The notes: generated by a model from the sequence alone, not told the origin. Numbered from the stretch's first letter, positions 11,801-22,221 are shown. The stretch: DNA of 64,000 nt from Verrucomicrobiales bacterium (GCA_028293125.1 JAQGPJ010000071.1:124001-188000); one strand, 5' to 3'. Numbers and translations are program-made.

Positions 11801-12061
11801 GCCGGCGCTGCTGACGGAATACATCTGCTCCAAGCCCGGCATCTGGCCGAACTGGCGCTCCAGCGGCGCGGTTACGGAGGAGACCATCACCTCCGGCCCC
11901 GCGCCGGGATACAGCGTGGTGACCTGGATGGTGGGGTAGTCCACCTCCGGCAGCGCGGAGACGGGCAGCAGCCGGTAGGCGAAGAGCCCGCCCAGCAGCA
12001 GAGCCACCATCAGCAGCGTCGTCGCCACCGGGCGCTCGATAAAGATGCGGGAGGGGTTCAT
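8825..12061 (-). CDS. RND efflux permease (MdtB/MdtC-like, HAE1 family)
   Basis: 1078 aa; [61 protein letters not shown]. Confidence 0.93.
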   Translation of the reverse strand: MNPSRIFIERPVATTLLMVALLLGGLFAYRLLPVSALPEVDYPTIQVTTLYPGAGPEVMVSSVTAPLERQFGQMPGLEQMYSVSSAGASVLTLRFTLGMALDVAEQQVQAAINAASNLLPSDLPSPPVYNKVNPADAPILTLALSSESLPLTRVQDYADTRLVPKLSQLSGVGLVTLSGGMRPAVRIRANPAALASRGLTTENLRTAIASANVSQPKGSFDGPTRSSTLDANDQLLSAEDYKSLTVAWRDGAAVKVSDVADVIPGAENDRLAAWANDRAAVIIQIQRQPGANVIQVTDSVKKLLPELSEGLPAGIDITPLTDRTVTIRASVKDVQKEMLIAIGLVVLVIFVFLWNWRATLIPAIAVPLSLIGTFGAMYFCGFSLNNLTLMALTIATGFVVDDAIVMIENIARYIEEGDKPLEAALKGSKQIGFTIISLTISLIAVLIPLLFMGDVVGRLFREFAITLSIAILVSAVISLTLTPMMCALMLKPESKEHTGRLGRLVNHTLQRIIEVYGRLLNVVLNHRILTILVFIGTLAATALLYMTAPKGFFPDQDTGVIQGLTQAPDDVSFAAMSARQQEMARLIMRDPAVESVSSFIGVDGANATPNNGRVLINLKPLEKRDGSASQIVRRLQDNARSIPGMKLYLQPVQDLGIDDRITRTQYQLTVDSVDTARLEEWVPKITERMRENPLITDIADDLLNKGLQARVEIDRETAGRLGITAAAIDAALYNAFGQRQVSTIFTQGGQYRVILESAPAFKDGMEAFDHVYVTAGAGGTATGSAAGSATGSATGAAPSSPGSNSGGAKPVPLRSVAGIVEQPAHLLIARQGQFPAVTISFNLAPGASLGKAVESVREGIKAMNLPVNVRVEFQGTAVAFESALTNQLLLVLAAVVVMYLVLGVLYESFIHPVTILSTLPSATVGALLALNITGTQLGVMAIIGIVLLIGLVKKNAIMMIDFALEAERTRGADPRDAIYEACLLRFRPILMTTLAALLGALPLMLGKGVGSELRQPLGVTMVGGLLVSQVLTLFTTPVIYLAFDSMARRWRKPQEPDMEDGDRTEPGHGSAPAPAPAS

Positions 12062-13425
12062 GAATCCTTCCGGTGACTCTGCTGCCCATCCCTGGCACCG
12101 GCGGAGCCAGGAGTGCCGGCTGTGCCGGGCGGGGAGGGATTGCCAGGAGTGGGCTGGGATCCGGTGGCCTCAGCCGCTGCCGCAGGGTCATCCTTTTTGC
12201 CGCCGGGCCCACCACCACCGCTCCCCGGCGGCTGGGACACCACCACCACGGTCGAGCCGTCGCGCAGACGGTCCAGACCGGACGTCACCACCTTGTCGCC
12301 GGGTTTGAGCCCCTTGGCGATGCGGGTCAACTCGCGGTAGGTGGCTCCGCTCTCCACAGAGGTGAAGGTCACAGTGTTGTCAGGCTGGACAACATAAACA
12401 AACCGGCCACGCGAGCTTTCCTGCACGGCGGTGGCCGGCACCGTCACGGACTTCGGCATCACACGCACACGGATCCGCACATTCACGAACTGATTGGGGA
12501 AAAGCCGGCTGTCCGCATTGGGGAACTCCGCCTTCAGCCGCAGCGTGCCGGAGGTGGTGTCGATCTCATTGTCACTGGTCAGAAGCTTGCCCTTGGCCAG
12601 AACACCCCGCAGGTCCTGTCCCAGCGCCTCCACCGGCACCTCCGTGCCGTCGTTCAGATGGCCGACCAGCAGGGAAACCAGGCTCTGGGGCACGGAGAAA
12701 ACCATGCCCATGGGGTCCATCTGCGTGATGGACACCAGTCCGCTGGCGTCCGAAGAGCGGATCAGATTGCCAGGATCCACCTGGCGCAGGCCCGCGCGGC
12801 CGCTGAGCGGGGCCGCGATTTTGGTGTAGTCCAGCTGCAGCTGGGCGGCGGCCACGGCGGCGGTGTCCGAGACCATGGCGGCCCTGTACTGGCTGACCAG
12901 CGAGGCTTGGGCATCGACTTGCTGCCGGGCGATGGAGTCCTGCTTGAGCAGTTTCTGGTAACGGTCCTGATCCGCCAGGGCGTTCTGCAGCAGAGCCTCA
13001 TTCCGCGACTTCTGGCCCACCGCCTGGTCCAGCTGCACCTGGAAGGGTCGGGGGTCGATCTCCGCCAGCAGGTCCCCTTCCTTCACCATGGCTCCCTCGG
13101 AGAAATGCAGCTGCATCAGCTGCCCGTCCACCCGGCTGCGGACGGTCACCACATTCAGCGGTGTGACCGTGCCGGACACCGTGGTCCATTCCTCGAAATC
13201 CATTTCCCTGGCCTCCTGCGCCGTGATGGTGGACGGTCCGCCCGCGCCGCGCCGGCCTCCACCGCCGCCGCCGGGCCCCTCCCCCTCCGCGGGCGTGGTT
13301 CTTTTATAAACCACCCAACCACCATAAGCAACGGCGGCCAGAATCAGCAGGCCGATGATGGGTTTCAGGATGGAGGTTTGTTTGCGGGGAGATTGGGTTG
13401 GGGGGGGATGGGGGGGGGTGGACAT
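12058..13425 (-). CDS. RND efflux periplasmic adaptor subunit
   Basis: [70 protein letters not shown]; first gene of the operon. Confidence 0.93.
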   Translation of the reverse strand: MSTPPHPPPTQSPRKQTSILKPIIGLLILAAVAYGGWVVYKRTTPAEGEGPGGGGGGRRGAGGPSTITAQEAREMDFEEWTTVSGTVTPLNVVTVRSRVDGQLMQLHFSEGAMVKEGDLLAEIDPRPFQVQLDQAVGQKSRNEALLQNALADQDRYQKLLKQDSIARQQVDAQASLVSQYRAAMVSDTAAVAAAQLQLDYTKIAAPLSGRAGLRQVDPGNLIRSSDASGLVSITQMDPMGMVFSVPQSLVSLLVGHLNDGTEVPVEALGQDLRGVLAKGKLLTSDNEIDTTSGTLRLKAEFPNADSRLFPNQFVNVRIRVRVMPKSVTVPATAVQESSRGRFVYVVQPDNTVTFTSVESGATYRELTRIAKGLKPGDKVVTSGLDRLRDGSTVVVVSQPPGSGGGGPGGKKDDPAAAAEATGSQPTPGNPSPPGTAGTPGSAGARDGQQSHRKDS

Positions 13426-13797
13426 TGCAGGCGGGGAGGGCAGTAAGTCACGGGTGAGCGCCGGAGCAAATGCCGAGTTGGCCTGCTTTTGATCCGGAAA
13501 TGCGGGACTTTCGATGCTTTTTTACGTTCCTGCTCATCCGCCCGTATCCTTCTTTGAAAAAGGATTGGCTCCCGCCCCGGCCGGCGGGACCGCTGCCGTA
13601 TTTTTGCGGGTGGGGGGGTGGGTGCCATCGTCCCAGTCCTGATGCTTCGACCCGCCAAGCCCGGGTCGGCACCCTTATGATTCCGGGCCAATGGTGGATT
13701 TTGTGCAAAGGGAAAGTGCCTCTTGTTTATCCTTCAAAGAGTGGCTGGTTTTCATAATTTCCCCAGAGTCAAGCTGGTGGGGATTGCCCCTCAAACT

Positions 13798-14994
13798 ATG
13801 GCAGACGACCACCAACCAGAACTGCTTCGCTCCAGATTTGGCGATTATCTTTCCCGGAGAAAAGGGGAAATTTTGGAGAAATGGTTGGTTTCCGTTCAAT
13901 CTGATCCCAACCTCAGGACCGCTGACACTCTTACTGAGCCCCTGTTGAAGGACCATATTCCGGTTTTACTGGAAGCCTTTGCGGGCTTTCTCCGCTCGGG
14001 TGACCCGTCGGCCAAGGACGTGACTGGGCAGACCGCCAGCATCCACGGAGCCCAACGCTGGGAGCAGGGCTACAGCATCAAGGAATTGATGTTGGAAATT
14101 TACCGGCTTCGGAAGGTGATGTTCCAGGAGGTTGTGAATTTTGCCGGCGGGCAACCCGGGGAACTTTCAGTCTTCTCCGCGGCATGCGGGTTCGTTGACG
14201 CTTTTCTGAATGATTTGGAATGCCGTTCAGTCGAAAGATTCGCCGAGGAAAGCGAGTCGAGTCTAAGAAAATCCAACGCGGCGCGTCTCGGACTCATCCG
14301 CACGGTGTCCCATGAATTGCGCAACATGCTGAACTCCGTCGGCTTCGCCATCATGCGCTTGGAGAATGCGGAGCCGGAAGAGGTGGAGTTGGTGCGCGGG
14401 AGTCTGGAAAGGAACTTCACCCATATGAAGGAGGTTCTGGATGATCTGCTGGATCTTTCGATGGTGCTTTCCCGGCAGACCACCGTGAAACTGGCGGCAT
14501 TTGAGCCTTCCCAGCTTCTGAACCTTATCGACCTGGGATATCGTCACTTGGCCGAGACCAAAGGTCTCCGGTTTGGCACCTCCATCAAGCCCTCGCTGGG
14601 CTCCATCTTCAACGATGAGCTGAAAATCCGTCAAATCACGGAGAATCTGGTTTCGAACGCCATCAAATACACCCGGGCGGGAGAGGTTCATGTCAGCTTT
14701 GAGGATCTTGGTCCCAAGTCGTGGGCGATTGTGGTCAGGGATACCGGGGTCGGCATCGCAAAGGAGGACCGGGAGCATATCTTCTCGGAGTTTTATCAGG
14801 TCAAATCGGAATCCCCGCTCCGGGGCTCGGGACTTGGTCTGGCAATCGTGGCAGGCCTCGTTGACCTCCTCAATGGTTCCATTCATTTGGAATCCGAACT
14901 CAACAACGGCAGTGTTTTCAAAGTCCTGCTTCCTCGGATCCGGCCCACTCAAAGTGACAACCAAGGAGGTCACGCGCAGGCCGGGACCGGGTAG
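13798..14994 (+). CDS. Soluble sensor histidine kinase with RsbRD-like N-terminal region
   Basis: H-box TVSHELRNMLNSVGFAIMRL; N-box ENLVSNAIKYT; G-boxes VVRDTGVGIAKEDREHIF, GSGLGLAIVAGLVDLLNGSI. Confidence 0.88.
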   Translation: MADDHQPELLRSRFGDYLSRRKGEILEKWLVSVQSDPNLRTADTLTEPLLKDHIPVLLEAFAGFLRSGDPSAKDVTGQTASIHGAQRWEQGYSIKELMLEIYRLRKVMFQEVVNFAGGQPGELSVFSAACGFVDAFLNDLECRSVERFAEESESSLRKSNAARLGLIRTVSHELRNMLNSVGFAIMRLENAEPEEVELVRGSLERNFTHMKEVLDDLLDLSMVLSRQTTVKLAAFEPSQLLNLIDLGYRHLAETKGLRFGTSIKPSLGSIFNDELKIRQITENLVSNAIKYTRAGEVHVSFEDLGPKSWAIVVRDTGVGIAKEDREHIFSEFYQVKSESPLRGSGLGLAIVAGLVDLLNGSIHLESELNNGSVFKVLLPRIRPTQSDNQGGHAQAGTG

Positions 14995-15440
14995 CTGCGG
15001 CGGATCCGGCGTCCTTCCCCTCCCAAAGGAAGTCTTTTGAGGAGCCCTGTGAAGTTGGATGAACTGATCCGGAGCCCGCTTTCCTCGGGAAATCGTCTGG
15101 GAACAAAAGATTTCGCGGAGTGCCGGCACCATGGGTTTAGAGAAGGAATAGCTGCAATTCCACCCGGGGGATTCGTCCGATCCTCTTTCCCCCCCGTTAA
15201 ATTGGGTGACTGTCGCCCCGCCGAGGCACCGTCCCCGGCCTTGATTGGAGGCCATTTAAAGCCGCATGGGCCGCTTCATTGAAAATTCACTCTCTTGGAG
15301 CCTTGAATGCAGTTTATTTTATTTCATTAAATGCTTACTCCAAATCGGGGTTGAATGGACGCAATAATTATTATTATTATTTATAATTGATTAATATTTA
15401 ATTGAGTTTAAATGAATGATATATTTATTAAAATATCTTT

Positions 15441-16529
15441 ATGTCATTCGTATTCAATTTCTGCAATTCTCCCGTAATCCCCCTCATTCCGGCTCCTCCG
15501 GAGCCGCTGCCCGGCGCCGAGCCGTCCACTTCCAGGCGCTGCCTTGGAAAAAACAGGAGCACTCCCTTCCTGGGGCTGCTGCTGGCCGTCAGCCAACTGG
15601 CGCCCTGCGGCCGGTTGAGCGCCGGGGAACTGCAGCCAATCGACCTTCGCTCCGCGGCCCGCTTCACAATTCTCGCGGGAGCGGCCATCACAACGACAGG
15701 CGGGGGAGCCATCCAAGGGGACGTCGGTGCCAGTCCCATCGCGGGATCCGCCATTCATTTGACCCAGGCGCAGGTGGACGGAGCCATCTACTCCGTGGAT
15801 GCCAGCGGCCCTGCGGGAGCCCGTATTGATCCGGCGCTGCTCCTTGCGGCAAAGGGGGATTTAACCACCGCCTACAATGACGCCGCGGGACGCACTCCCA
15901 TTCCCTCCGGGCCTTTCCTCAACCCCGGGGCGGGCAATATCGGCGGCATGAGCCTCATCCCTGGTCTGTATAAATTCCCGGCGACGGCGATAATAACCGG
16001 GGCGGATCTGACATTGACGGGAGCGGCGGATGACGTCTGGATTTTTCAGATCGCCTCGGATCTGCAGGTGGGGAGCGGCGTCAAAATCATTCTCAAGGGA
16101 GGAGCCCAGGCACGGAACATTTTCTGGCAGGTGGGAACCTCGGCGGTGATCGAGACCTTTGCCGTCTTCAAAGGCAGCATTCTGGCCGATCAAAGCATCG
16201 TGATGAAAACAAGCAGCACAATGGAGGGCCGGGCTCTGGCGTTCACCGCGGGAGTGACTTACAATGGCACGGGCGGCAGCCTGCCGGTGCCCGAATCCCC
16301 GGTTTTCACGGACATTTCCCGGACTCCGGCCGGAGCCGTGACCCTTGTCCTTAAGACGTCGCCCTACTTTCTCCTGACTCTGCAGACCTCCACCCGCATG
16401 GCTCCGGGCCAGTGGAGCACCGTGGTGAAGGCCACGCCGCAGGTCAATTCATGGACATACACCCACCCGGCCACGAACGCCACAGGCCCGGAACGCTTTT
16501 ACCGGGCCTTCCTCAGCAATCCCGAATAA
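15441..16529 (+). CDS. DUF3494 (PF11999) ice-binding family protein, secreted
   Basis: FTILAGAAITTTGGGAIQGDVGASPIAGSAIHLTQAQVDGAIYSVDASGPAG...TLTGAADDVWIFQIASDLQVGSGVKIILKGGAQARNIFWQVGTSAVIETFAVFKGSILADQSIVMKTSSTMEGRALAFTAGVTYNG; start uncertain. Confidence 0.88.
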   Translation: MSFVFNFCNSPVIPLIPAPPEPLPGAEPSTSRRCLGKNRSTPFLGLLLAVSQLAPCGRLSAGELQPIDLRSAARFTILAGAAITTTGGGAIQGDVGASPIAGSAIHLTQAQVDGAIYSVDASGPAGARIDPALLLAAKGDLTTAYNDAAGRTPIPSGPFLNPGAGNIGGMSLIPGLYKFPATAIITGADLTLTGAADDVWIFQIASDLQVGSGVKIILKGGAQARNIFWQVGTSAVIETFAVFKGSILADQSIVMKTSSTMEGRALAFTAGVTYNGTGGSLPVPESPVFTDISRTPAGAVTLVLKTSPYFLLTLQTSTRMAPGQWSTVVKATPQVNSWTYTHPATNATGPERFYRAFLSNPE

Positions 16530-16742
16530 AGAGCCATCCGGCGGCAGCGGCGTGCTGAAAACCCCCGCTATGGGCACTTGGGTCATGAGTCGCCAAATAT
16601 CCGCTTTGATCAATGCTAATCCATGCATGCAGTTAACTATAAAATAAATTAAATTAAGTTAATAAATTATTTTCCATATTGCGATTAATCGCCTTTCGGG
16701 GACGCTGGATTTCAAAGCAGGATTCCGTGCCTGCGGACGGGC

Positions 16743-18944
16743 TCAGAACTCCACGGACAGATCGCGCGGGGCGGAGGTGTTGGTGAAGCGGATGCGCAGG
16801 ATTTGATTTTCCGCCTCGTAAGTGAAGGAGTACAGCGCCTGTCCGTCCAGTATGATTCTGGCAGGGGCTTTGGGAGTGGAGACCAGCAGCACGGCGGGAG
16901 TGTCAGCCACGCCCTCGACCGTCCATGCGGTGGCGTTTGCCGCCTTGGCCAAGGCGCGGCAGGAGGACAGCAGGAGGGGAGGGGCGTCCTTTTTCACGGC
17001 GTCCAGATCCAGCAGGAAAAGCCGGTCATCGGGGTTCACATCAATATGCCGGATCACGCCGAGGGCGGGGTTGAATAGATTGATGAACCGCCCGTCCAGC
17101 GTCGCCGGCGGGGCCTTGATGGACTCCCGCAGCCCGGCGGCAATGATCCACGGGCCGCGCCGCAGCAGGAAGTGGTTGGTTTCTTTCCACTCGATGCTGC
17201 CTTTGGCCGCCGCGGTTTTGACGATGCCCATATAGCGGTCGCAGGCTTCGCCGCTGAGGCTGAACACGACGGGATTCTCCCGGTCGAACACAACGGTTCC
17301 CTTGCCGATAGCCTGAGTCTCCAAGGTCTGCGGAGGATGGCTTGGGTTCCAGCCCAGCTGGGCGAAAAGGTGTTCGCGGGGAGTGCCGAAGTGATGGTCT
17401 CCCGTATTCCACCATTCCCGGACCTTCAGATAGGGATCGGAGTCGTCATCTGCGAAGACAAGCACGCCGCCGGCCTTCACCCAGTCCGCCAAGGCAGTAT
17501 GGACCTCCGGAGTCATGGGCTTCTGGCCCTGGTAGCTCATGACCAGCAGGCGGAAGGAGTCGAGATAGCCTTTCAGGCCCACATTCTCCAACTGCACAGG
17601 AGTGACCGGCACGCCGTGCTTCACCAGCGGCATGGCCAGCCCGTGCAGATGGGCCATGTGGGGGTCGCTGGGTGTCGGCTGCCCACGCTGGAACATGAGG
17701 GAGTCGCTGACCACCACGCCCACGCCCGGGGTGCCGCACTGCCAGCGGATGTCCGGCTGTTTCATGTCGTTCAGCGCGTGGAACACCATCTGCAGTTCCG
17801 CGGCATAGTCGGGCGGAATCGGCTGCCGCTTGTCGAGGGGGCCGTTGCGCGGATACTTCCAGCCAAAAACACGCTCCGGCCACGGGGCGACCTCGAACTG
17901 CCAGAGATCGGGCTGGAGCAGGGAGGCGATGAGGGTGTTCTCCCAGTTCCGGCGGTAATCGGTCCAGTCATGGTTGGGATTGTCCTCCACGGGGTCGTTC
18001 AGGCACCAGACGGAGCGCCCGGTGGAGCGCACCAGATTCTGCATGGCCCCGTATTCCAGAAAGGCGTATTCAAAAGTGCGCTCGGCCAGCTTTCCCCGGT
18101 AATGCTGCGGCGTGCGCGCGGTGCCGGTCCACACCTGGGCGATGTAGCCGTCGCACCCCTCCAGCTGCGCAAGGCTGGACTCCGGGCTGACGATGCACCA
18201 GTGCGCGTAGTTCAGCAGGCTGTGGGTGGGCACATAGCAGCGCACCTTTTTGCCGGTCTTTTTATTGTAGTCCTGCACATAGGTGAAGACCTGCTGGAGC
18301 GCCCGGCGGTAGAGGAAATATTTGAGTTTGCCGGCCTTCCAGCGCGCGTCCACGGAACTGTGGGGCGGCTGCCAGGGCTCGTTGTAATAAGACTGCCACT
18401 CCTTCTTGAAGCCTTCGGAGTAGCCCGCGCGGTCCCAGAATTCCGGCTCCTCCAGATGGATGGCCTCCGCCCCGGCATCCAGAGCGCGCTGCACGCCCAC
18501 GCACAGGTACCTGCCGAAGCTCAGATCCGGGCACATGTAATAAACATCGCCGCCGTGGCTGATTTTATGGCCGTGCTGGTCCGTCTGGGCATTGCCCTCG
18601 TGGTTCACGCCGTCGAATTTTCCATAAAGATAATCCTGGTAATTCCCCCACGAGACACCGGTCATGACATGGGTGCGGTAGCCCCGGTCCTGCCAGGTTT
18701 TGATGCGGGCCGGCAGTCCGGCGTCGATGCCATAGACGAGAGCCACATCCGACCGCAGATTCCCCAGCGGGCTCCACTCCTTGGAGGTCTGGAAGCAGGT
18801 GCGCTCCAGCGCCGAGGCGGGATCGGCGGGGAAGGGCGCCGGCAGTGCGGGCACCGGCGGCTGGGCCTGCTGGGGCTGGGCTTTCACCACGGCGGCGGAA
18901 AGACCGCAGCCGAGCATCAGAACCGGGAGGAAAAGGGATTTCAT
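16743..18944 (-). CDS. Secreted glycoside hydrolase-like protein (GH42/beta-galactosidase-trimerisation-like fold)
   Basis: Signal peptide MKSLFLPVLMLGCGLSAAVVKAQ; GADAEAIHLEEPEFWDRAGYSEGFKKEW; GKVRCYVPTHSLLNYAHW; ADWVKAGGVLVFADDDSD. Confidence 0.6.
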   Translation of the reverse strand: MKSLFLPVLMLGCGLSAAVVKAQPQQAQPPVPALPAPFPADPASALERTCFQTSKEWSPLGNLRSDVALVYGIDAGLPARIKTWQDRGYRTHVMTGVSWGNYQDYLYGKFDGVNHEGNAQTDQHGHKISHGGDVYYMCPDLSFGRYLCVGVQRALDAGAEAIHLEEPEFWDRAGYSEGFKKEWQSYYNEPWQPPHSSVDARWKAGKLKYFLYRRALQQVFTYVQDYNKKTGKKVRCYVPTHSLLNYAHWCIVSPESSLAQLEGCDGYIAQVWTGTARTPQHYRGKLAERTFEYAFLEYGAMQNLVRSTGRSVWCLNDPVEDNPNHDWTDYRRNWENTLIASLLQPDLWQFEVAPWPERVFGWKYPRNGPLDKRQPIPPDYAAELQMVFHALNDMKQPDIRWQCGTPGVGVVVSDSLMFQRGQPTPSDPHMAHLHGLAMPLVKHGVPVTPVQLENVGLKGYLDSFRLLVMSYQGQKPMTPEVHTALADWVKAGGVLVFADDDSDPYLKVREWWNTGDHHFGTPREHLFAQLGWNPSHPPQTLETQAIGKGTVVFDRENPVVFSLSGEACDRYMGIVKTAAAKGSIEWKETNHFLLRRGPWIIAAGLRESIKAPPATLDGRFINLFNPALGVIRHIDVNPDDRLFLLDLDAVKKDAPPLLLSSCRALAKAANATAWTVEGVADTPAVLLVSTPKAPARIILDGQALYSFTYEAENQILRIRFTNTSAPRDLSVEF

Positions 18945-19141
18945 GGAGGGAGGCCATACGCCCGGGGATTGCCCCGTCTTGCGCAGGGCTTTCCGCAAGG
19001 ACGGATGGATGGATGGATGGCCGGATGGCCGGTTTTCCGTTTCTCCTTTCCAAAAGATTCCAAGGAAGGGCGGGCGGATCAATCGTTTCCCCCGCTGTCC
19101 AAGGTTGAGATTTGCCGGGGATTACGCAGGATGACGCATCC

Positions 19142-19864
19142 ATGATGTCCTCCGCTGACAGCTTTCCTGTCCCCGCCGGCCGGTCCCCGCTGGGCAGACC
19201 GGGGGGGCGCCTGGTTTTCCTGCCGGATCCGCGGGTGACCTCCGCGGCTCCCCTGCTGGAGGAGCGGTTGGAATCAGCGGGCCGCCAGGTGACGGCGGAG
19301 AATTTTCAGTCGCTGCTGGATTCGCTGATGGAACGCCTGATCGCCGATGCCTTTCTGGATGTGAAGGCCTCCACGGGTCTGATCCTGCTGCGCAGCGCGG
19401 ATGGCGGGGAACTGACCGTCGCCCATCAGATCCAGGCCGGAGCCGAAGGCGGATCCATCAAACCCGTCTGCGGCCACAGCCTGCCCGCCGGCACCGGCCG
19501 CCGCGGTCTGGTGCTGGCCAGCCAGCAGCCCTTCTGCGGCAATGACCAAGGGGATGACCCTCTGCGGGAAAACTCCCTGGCCATGCTGCTGGAGTGTGTG
19601 ATTCATGCGGAGATCATCGTGCCTTTTTATTTCGCCCGGCAGTTCAAGGGGCTGATTGTGGCTTTGCAGACGGTGGATGGACTAAGTGGACAAAGAGGAC
19701 CGGGGGAAGGAACATTCGCCGGGTTTGGCGCGCCGGTGCCTTCCCCGGCGGCGGGGGAGGGATTCAGTCCACGCTGTCTGGAGGAGATGGAGCTGATGAG
19801 CACCTGTCTGGGACGGCTGCTGGATTATCAGCTGATCTGCTCCGCACTGGGGATGTCCGTTTAA
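19142..19864 (+). CDS. GAF-like domain protein
   Basis: VKASTGLILLRSADGGELTVAHQIQAG...GTGRRGLVLASQQPF...IVPFYFARQFKGLIVALQTVDG. Confidence 0.55.
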   Translation: MMSSADSFPVPAGRSPLGRPGGRLVFLPDPRVTSAAPLLEERLESAGRQVTAENFQSLLDSLMERLIADAFLDVKASTGLILLRSADGGELTVAHQIQAGAEGGSIKPVCGHSLPAGTGRRGLVLASQQPFCGNDQGDDPLRENSLAMLLECVIHAEIIVPFYFARQFKGLIVALQTVDGLSGQRGPGEGTFAGFGAPVPSPAAGEGFSPRCLEEMELMSTCLGRLLDYQLICSALGMSV

Positions 19865-19895
19865 GGCAAGGGGAAACAGGCCCGCACCGCACCGC

Positions 19896-20822
19896 ATGGA
19901 CAACCGCCCGACGCCGGCCCCCGCACCTTGGATTTCCCCCGCCGAAGCGGCGGAGGCGCTGCGCACCGGCACCGGGCGGGGGGTGCGCATCGCGGTGCTG
20001 GATTCCGGCATCGACTGGCGGCACTATTGGCTGAGAAGGCTGAAACGCGCCGGTGATGTGGTGGTGCGGCAGGAAGAGGGCCGGCTGATGGGCGCGCCGG
20101 GGAAGGGGGAGGACGTGTTCGGCCATGGCACCGCCGTGGCCTGGATCATCCACTCGCTGGCACCGGAGGCGGAGATCATAAGCATCCGCGTGCTGGACGA
20201 GGGCAACCACGCCCGCAGCGAAATCATTTGTGAGGGCGCGGAGCAGGCGCTGGACCATGGGGCGCACATCCTGAACTGCTCCTTCGGCGCCCGGCTGCGT
20301 CAGCAGGTGCTGATGTTCAAGAACTGGACCGACCGCGCCTATCTGGAGCAGCGGCACGTGGTGGCGGCCTGCAACAACGATGACTTCCGCCGCCCCGAGT
20401 GGCCGGGGGATTTCACCAGCGTGATCACCGTGAACATGGTGGCTGATGTCCCGCCGGACGCATTGGTGGCCAATCAGCCCGGGGCTTTGGTGGAATTCGC
20501 CGCTTTGGGGGTAGGGCTGCGCGTGCCTTGGCTGGATGGCCGCTGGGCCATCCGCACTGGCAGCAGCTTTGCGGCTCCGCGGGTGACGGCGCTGCTGGCA
20601 CGCCTGCTGTCGGTTTTTCCCGGTCTTTCGCCGTGGGAGGCGAAGTCCCTGCTGCTGCGCGTGGCCCGTCCGGCGGGGGATTTCACGGCGGCGGGACCGG
20701 CTTCAGTGCCGGAGCCGGAACTGGTCCCGTACCCGGGCATGGGCTTCCCTGCGCCCGGTCCGGCCATGCCGGCCTTCGGGGCCGTTTCTCCGAATACAGG
20801 GGCGGGGCCGAGGATTTCATGA
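19896..20822 (+). CDS. S8 (subtilisin-like) serine protease without a signal peptide
   Basis: Catalytic Asp IAVLDSGIDWRH, His FGHGTAVAWIIHS, Ser RTGSSFAAPRVTALLARL. Confidence 0.88.
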   Translation: MDNRPTPAPAPWISPAEAAEALRTGTGRGVRIAVLDSGIDWRHYWLRRLKRAGDVVVRQEEGRLMGAPGKGEDVFGHGTAVAWIIHSLAPEAEIISIRVLDEGNHARSEIICEGAEQALDHGAHILNCSFGARLRQQVLMFKNWTDRAYLEQRHVVAACNNDDFRRPEWPGDFTSVITVNMVADVPPDALVANQPGALVEFAALGVGLRVPWLDGRWAIRTGSSFAAPRVTALLARLLSVFPGLSPWEAKSLLLRVARPAGDFTAAGPASVPEPELVPYPGMGFPAPGPAMPAFGAVSPNTGAGPRIS

Positions 20823-20937
20823 ATAGAAACAGCCGCACACCGCACCCTGACGGAAAACGGATGCGATTTCAGGCGTTTTTTTGAAATCCCCTCCCCCGGT
20901 GTGCGAATAGAATGCAGTTCCCTGAATTCCATCCGCC

Positions 20938-22221
20938 ATGTCCTCAGCTGTTCTTTCCACGTCCGTAATCCGTCTGCTGGCCCCTGTTTCCTCACTTCCC
21001 TCCGAAGGTGAGGAGGAACTCCCGGAATTCTGCGCCGACCAGAGCGCCGGCAGCCTCATGCGGGTGCTGGGCTGGTATCAGCATCTGGCGGCCCCCGGTG
21101 CCGTGCGGCTGCGCCTGAACGGTCTGGAGCTGGAGTGGCCGCAGGAACCGGAAGCCCCGTTGGCCATTCTGGAGCTGGAGGAGTCGGAGGAGGGGCTGTC
21201 GATGGAGGACTCCCCGGCGGGAGTGGAAATCTCCTGGGCTGCCGTGGCGGAGGCCTATGCGCGCCGCACGGACGATTCCCACTTTCTGGGCGGTCCCGTG
21301 GAGGCCCAGCGCGTGCTGTTGGAAGTCATCCGGGAGGAGGCGCGGGAAACGGCGAGGTTTTTTGAGGGCGATGCGCTGCCCCTGATCGGGAAGCGCGATC
21401 TGGGGAATGGCACCGTGGAGTTCGCCTTTCTCGGGATCTGGCTGAATCTGGAGGAGAAGGACGGTTTCACCGGGTCCCTCAGCCGCAGCCTGTCCAGCCA
21501 GTGCTGGGACGGGGTGGGAAATCAGCAGGGCACCCTGCTGATTCTAGAGGATCCGGAGGCGGAGGGCCACGGCATCCGCGGGGCAGCCGCCAGCCTGTCC
21601 CTGCTGGCGGTGGTGTTCACCGCCCCGGCGGCGCAGGCCGGACTTTTTGGCTTTGGAGGCAACAAACCGCCTGCGGCGGTGACGCACGAGAGCAAGGCCA
21701 CGGTGGACGGCACCCCGTTGCTGGTGAAATCCCAAAAGCTGGTGCAGGCGGCTCCCAAAATCTACCCCTCCGGTCTGGCGGGACAGGACCAGGACGCTCC
21801 CCGCAAGGTGGTGGTGGATATCAAAGCCCAGCGTGCCTATCTCTTTGTAGGCGGCAAACTGGCTTTTGAAACTCCGGTCTCCACCGCCTCCAAGGGCCGC
21901 ACCACGCCCCGGGGCACCTTCAACATCACGGAGAAGATCCGCAGCGGCAAACGCTCCACCATCTACAAGAGCGCCATGCCCTACTGGAACCGGCTGGACG
22001 AGACCGCCATCGGCATGCACACCGGCCAGCTGCCCGGTTATCCGGCCTCCCACGGCTGCATCCGCCTGCCGGATGAGTCCGCCCGCTTCATTTTCGACAA
22101 CGCCTCCCGCGGCACCACGGTGCAGATCGTCGATGCCCTGGCCGCTGCGCCGGTGCCCACGCCGGCAGCCCCTGCCGCACCCGCTCCGGCGTCCGGTCTT
22201 CTGGCTGCCGCCGGCGGCTGA
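20938..22221 (+). CDS. L,D-transpeptidase (YkuD) with an approx. 200-aa unknown N-terminal domain and internal hydrophobic segment
   Basis: YkuD: KVVVDIKAQRAYLFVGGKLAFETPVSTASKGRTTPRGTF...IGMHTGQLPGYPASHGCIRLPDESARFIFDNASRGTTVQIV; internal AAASLSLLAVVFTAPAAQAG. Confidence 0.88.
   Translation: MSSAVLSTSVIRLLAPVSSLPSEGEEELPEFCADQSAGSLMRVLGWYQHLAAPGAVRLRLNGLELEWPQEPEAPLAILELEESEEGLSMEDSPAGVEISWAAVAEAYARRTDDSHFLGGPVEAQRVLLEVIREEARETARFFEGDALPLIGKRDLGNGTVEFAFLGIWLNLEEKDGFTGSLSRSLSSQCWDGVGNQQGTLLILEDPEAEGHGIRGAAASLSLLAVVFTAPAAQAGLFGFGGNKPPAAVTHESKATVDGTPLLVKSQKLVQAAPKIYPSGLAGQDQDAPRKVVVDIKAQRAYLFVGGKLAFETPVSTASKGRTTPRGTFNITEKIRSGKRSTIYKSAMPYWNRLDETAIGMHTGQLPGYPASHGCIRLPDESARFIFDNASRGTTVQIVDALAAAPVPTPAAPAAPAPASGLLAAAGG

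Noticed and set aside
17172-19145. 657-aa plus-strand ORF opposite the GH-like gene
   Set aside because: Antisense shadow; the minus strand carries a signal peptide and enzyme-like motifs.
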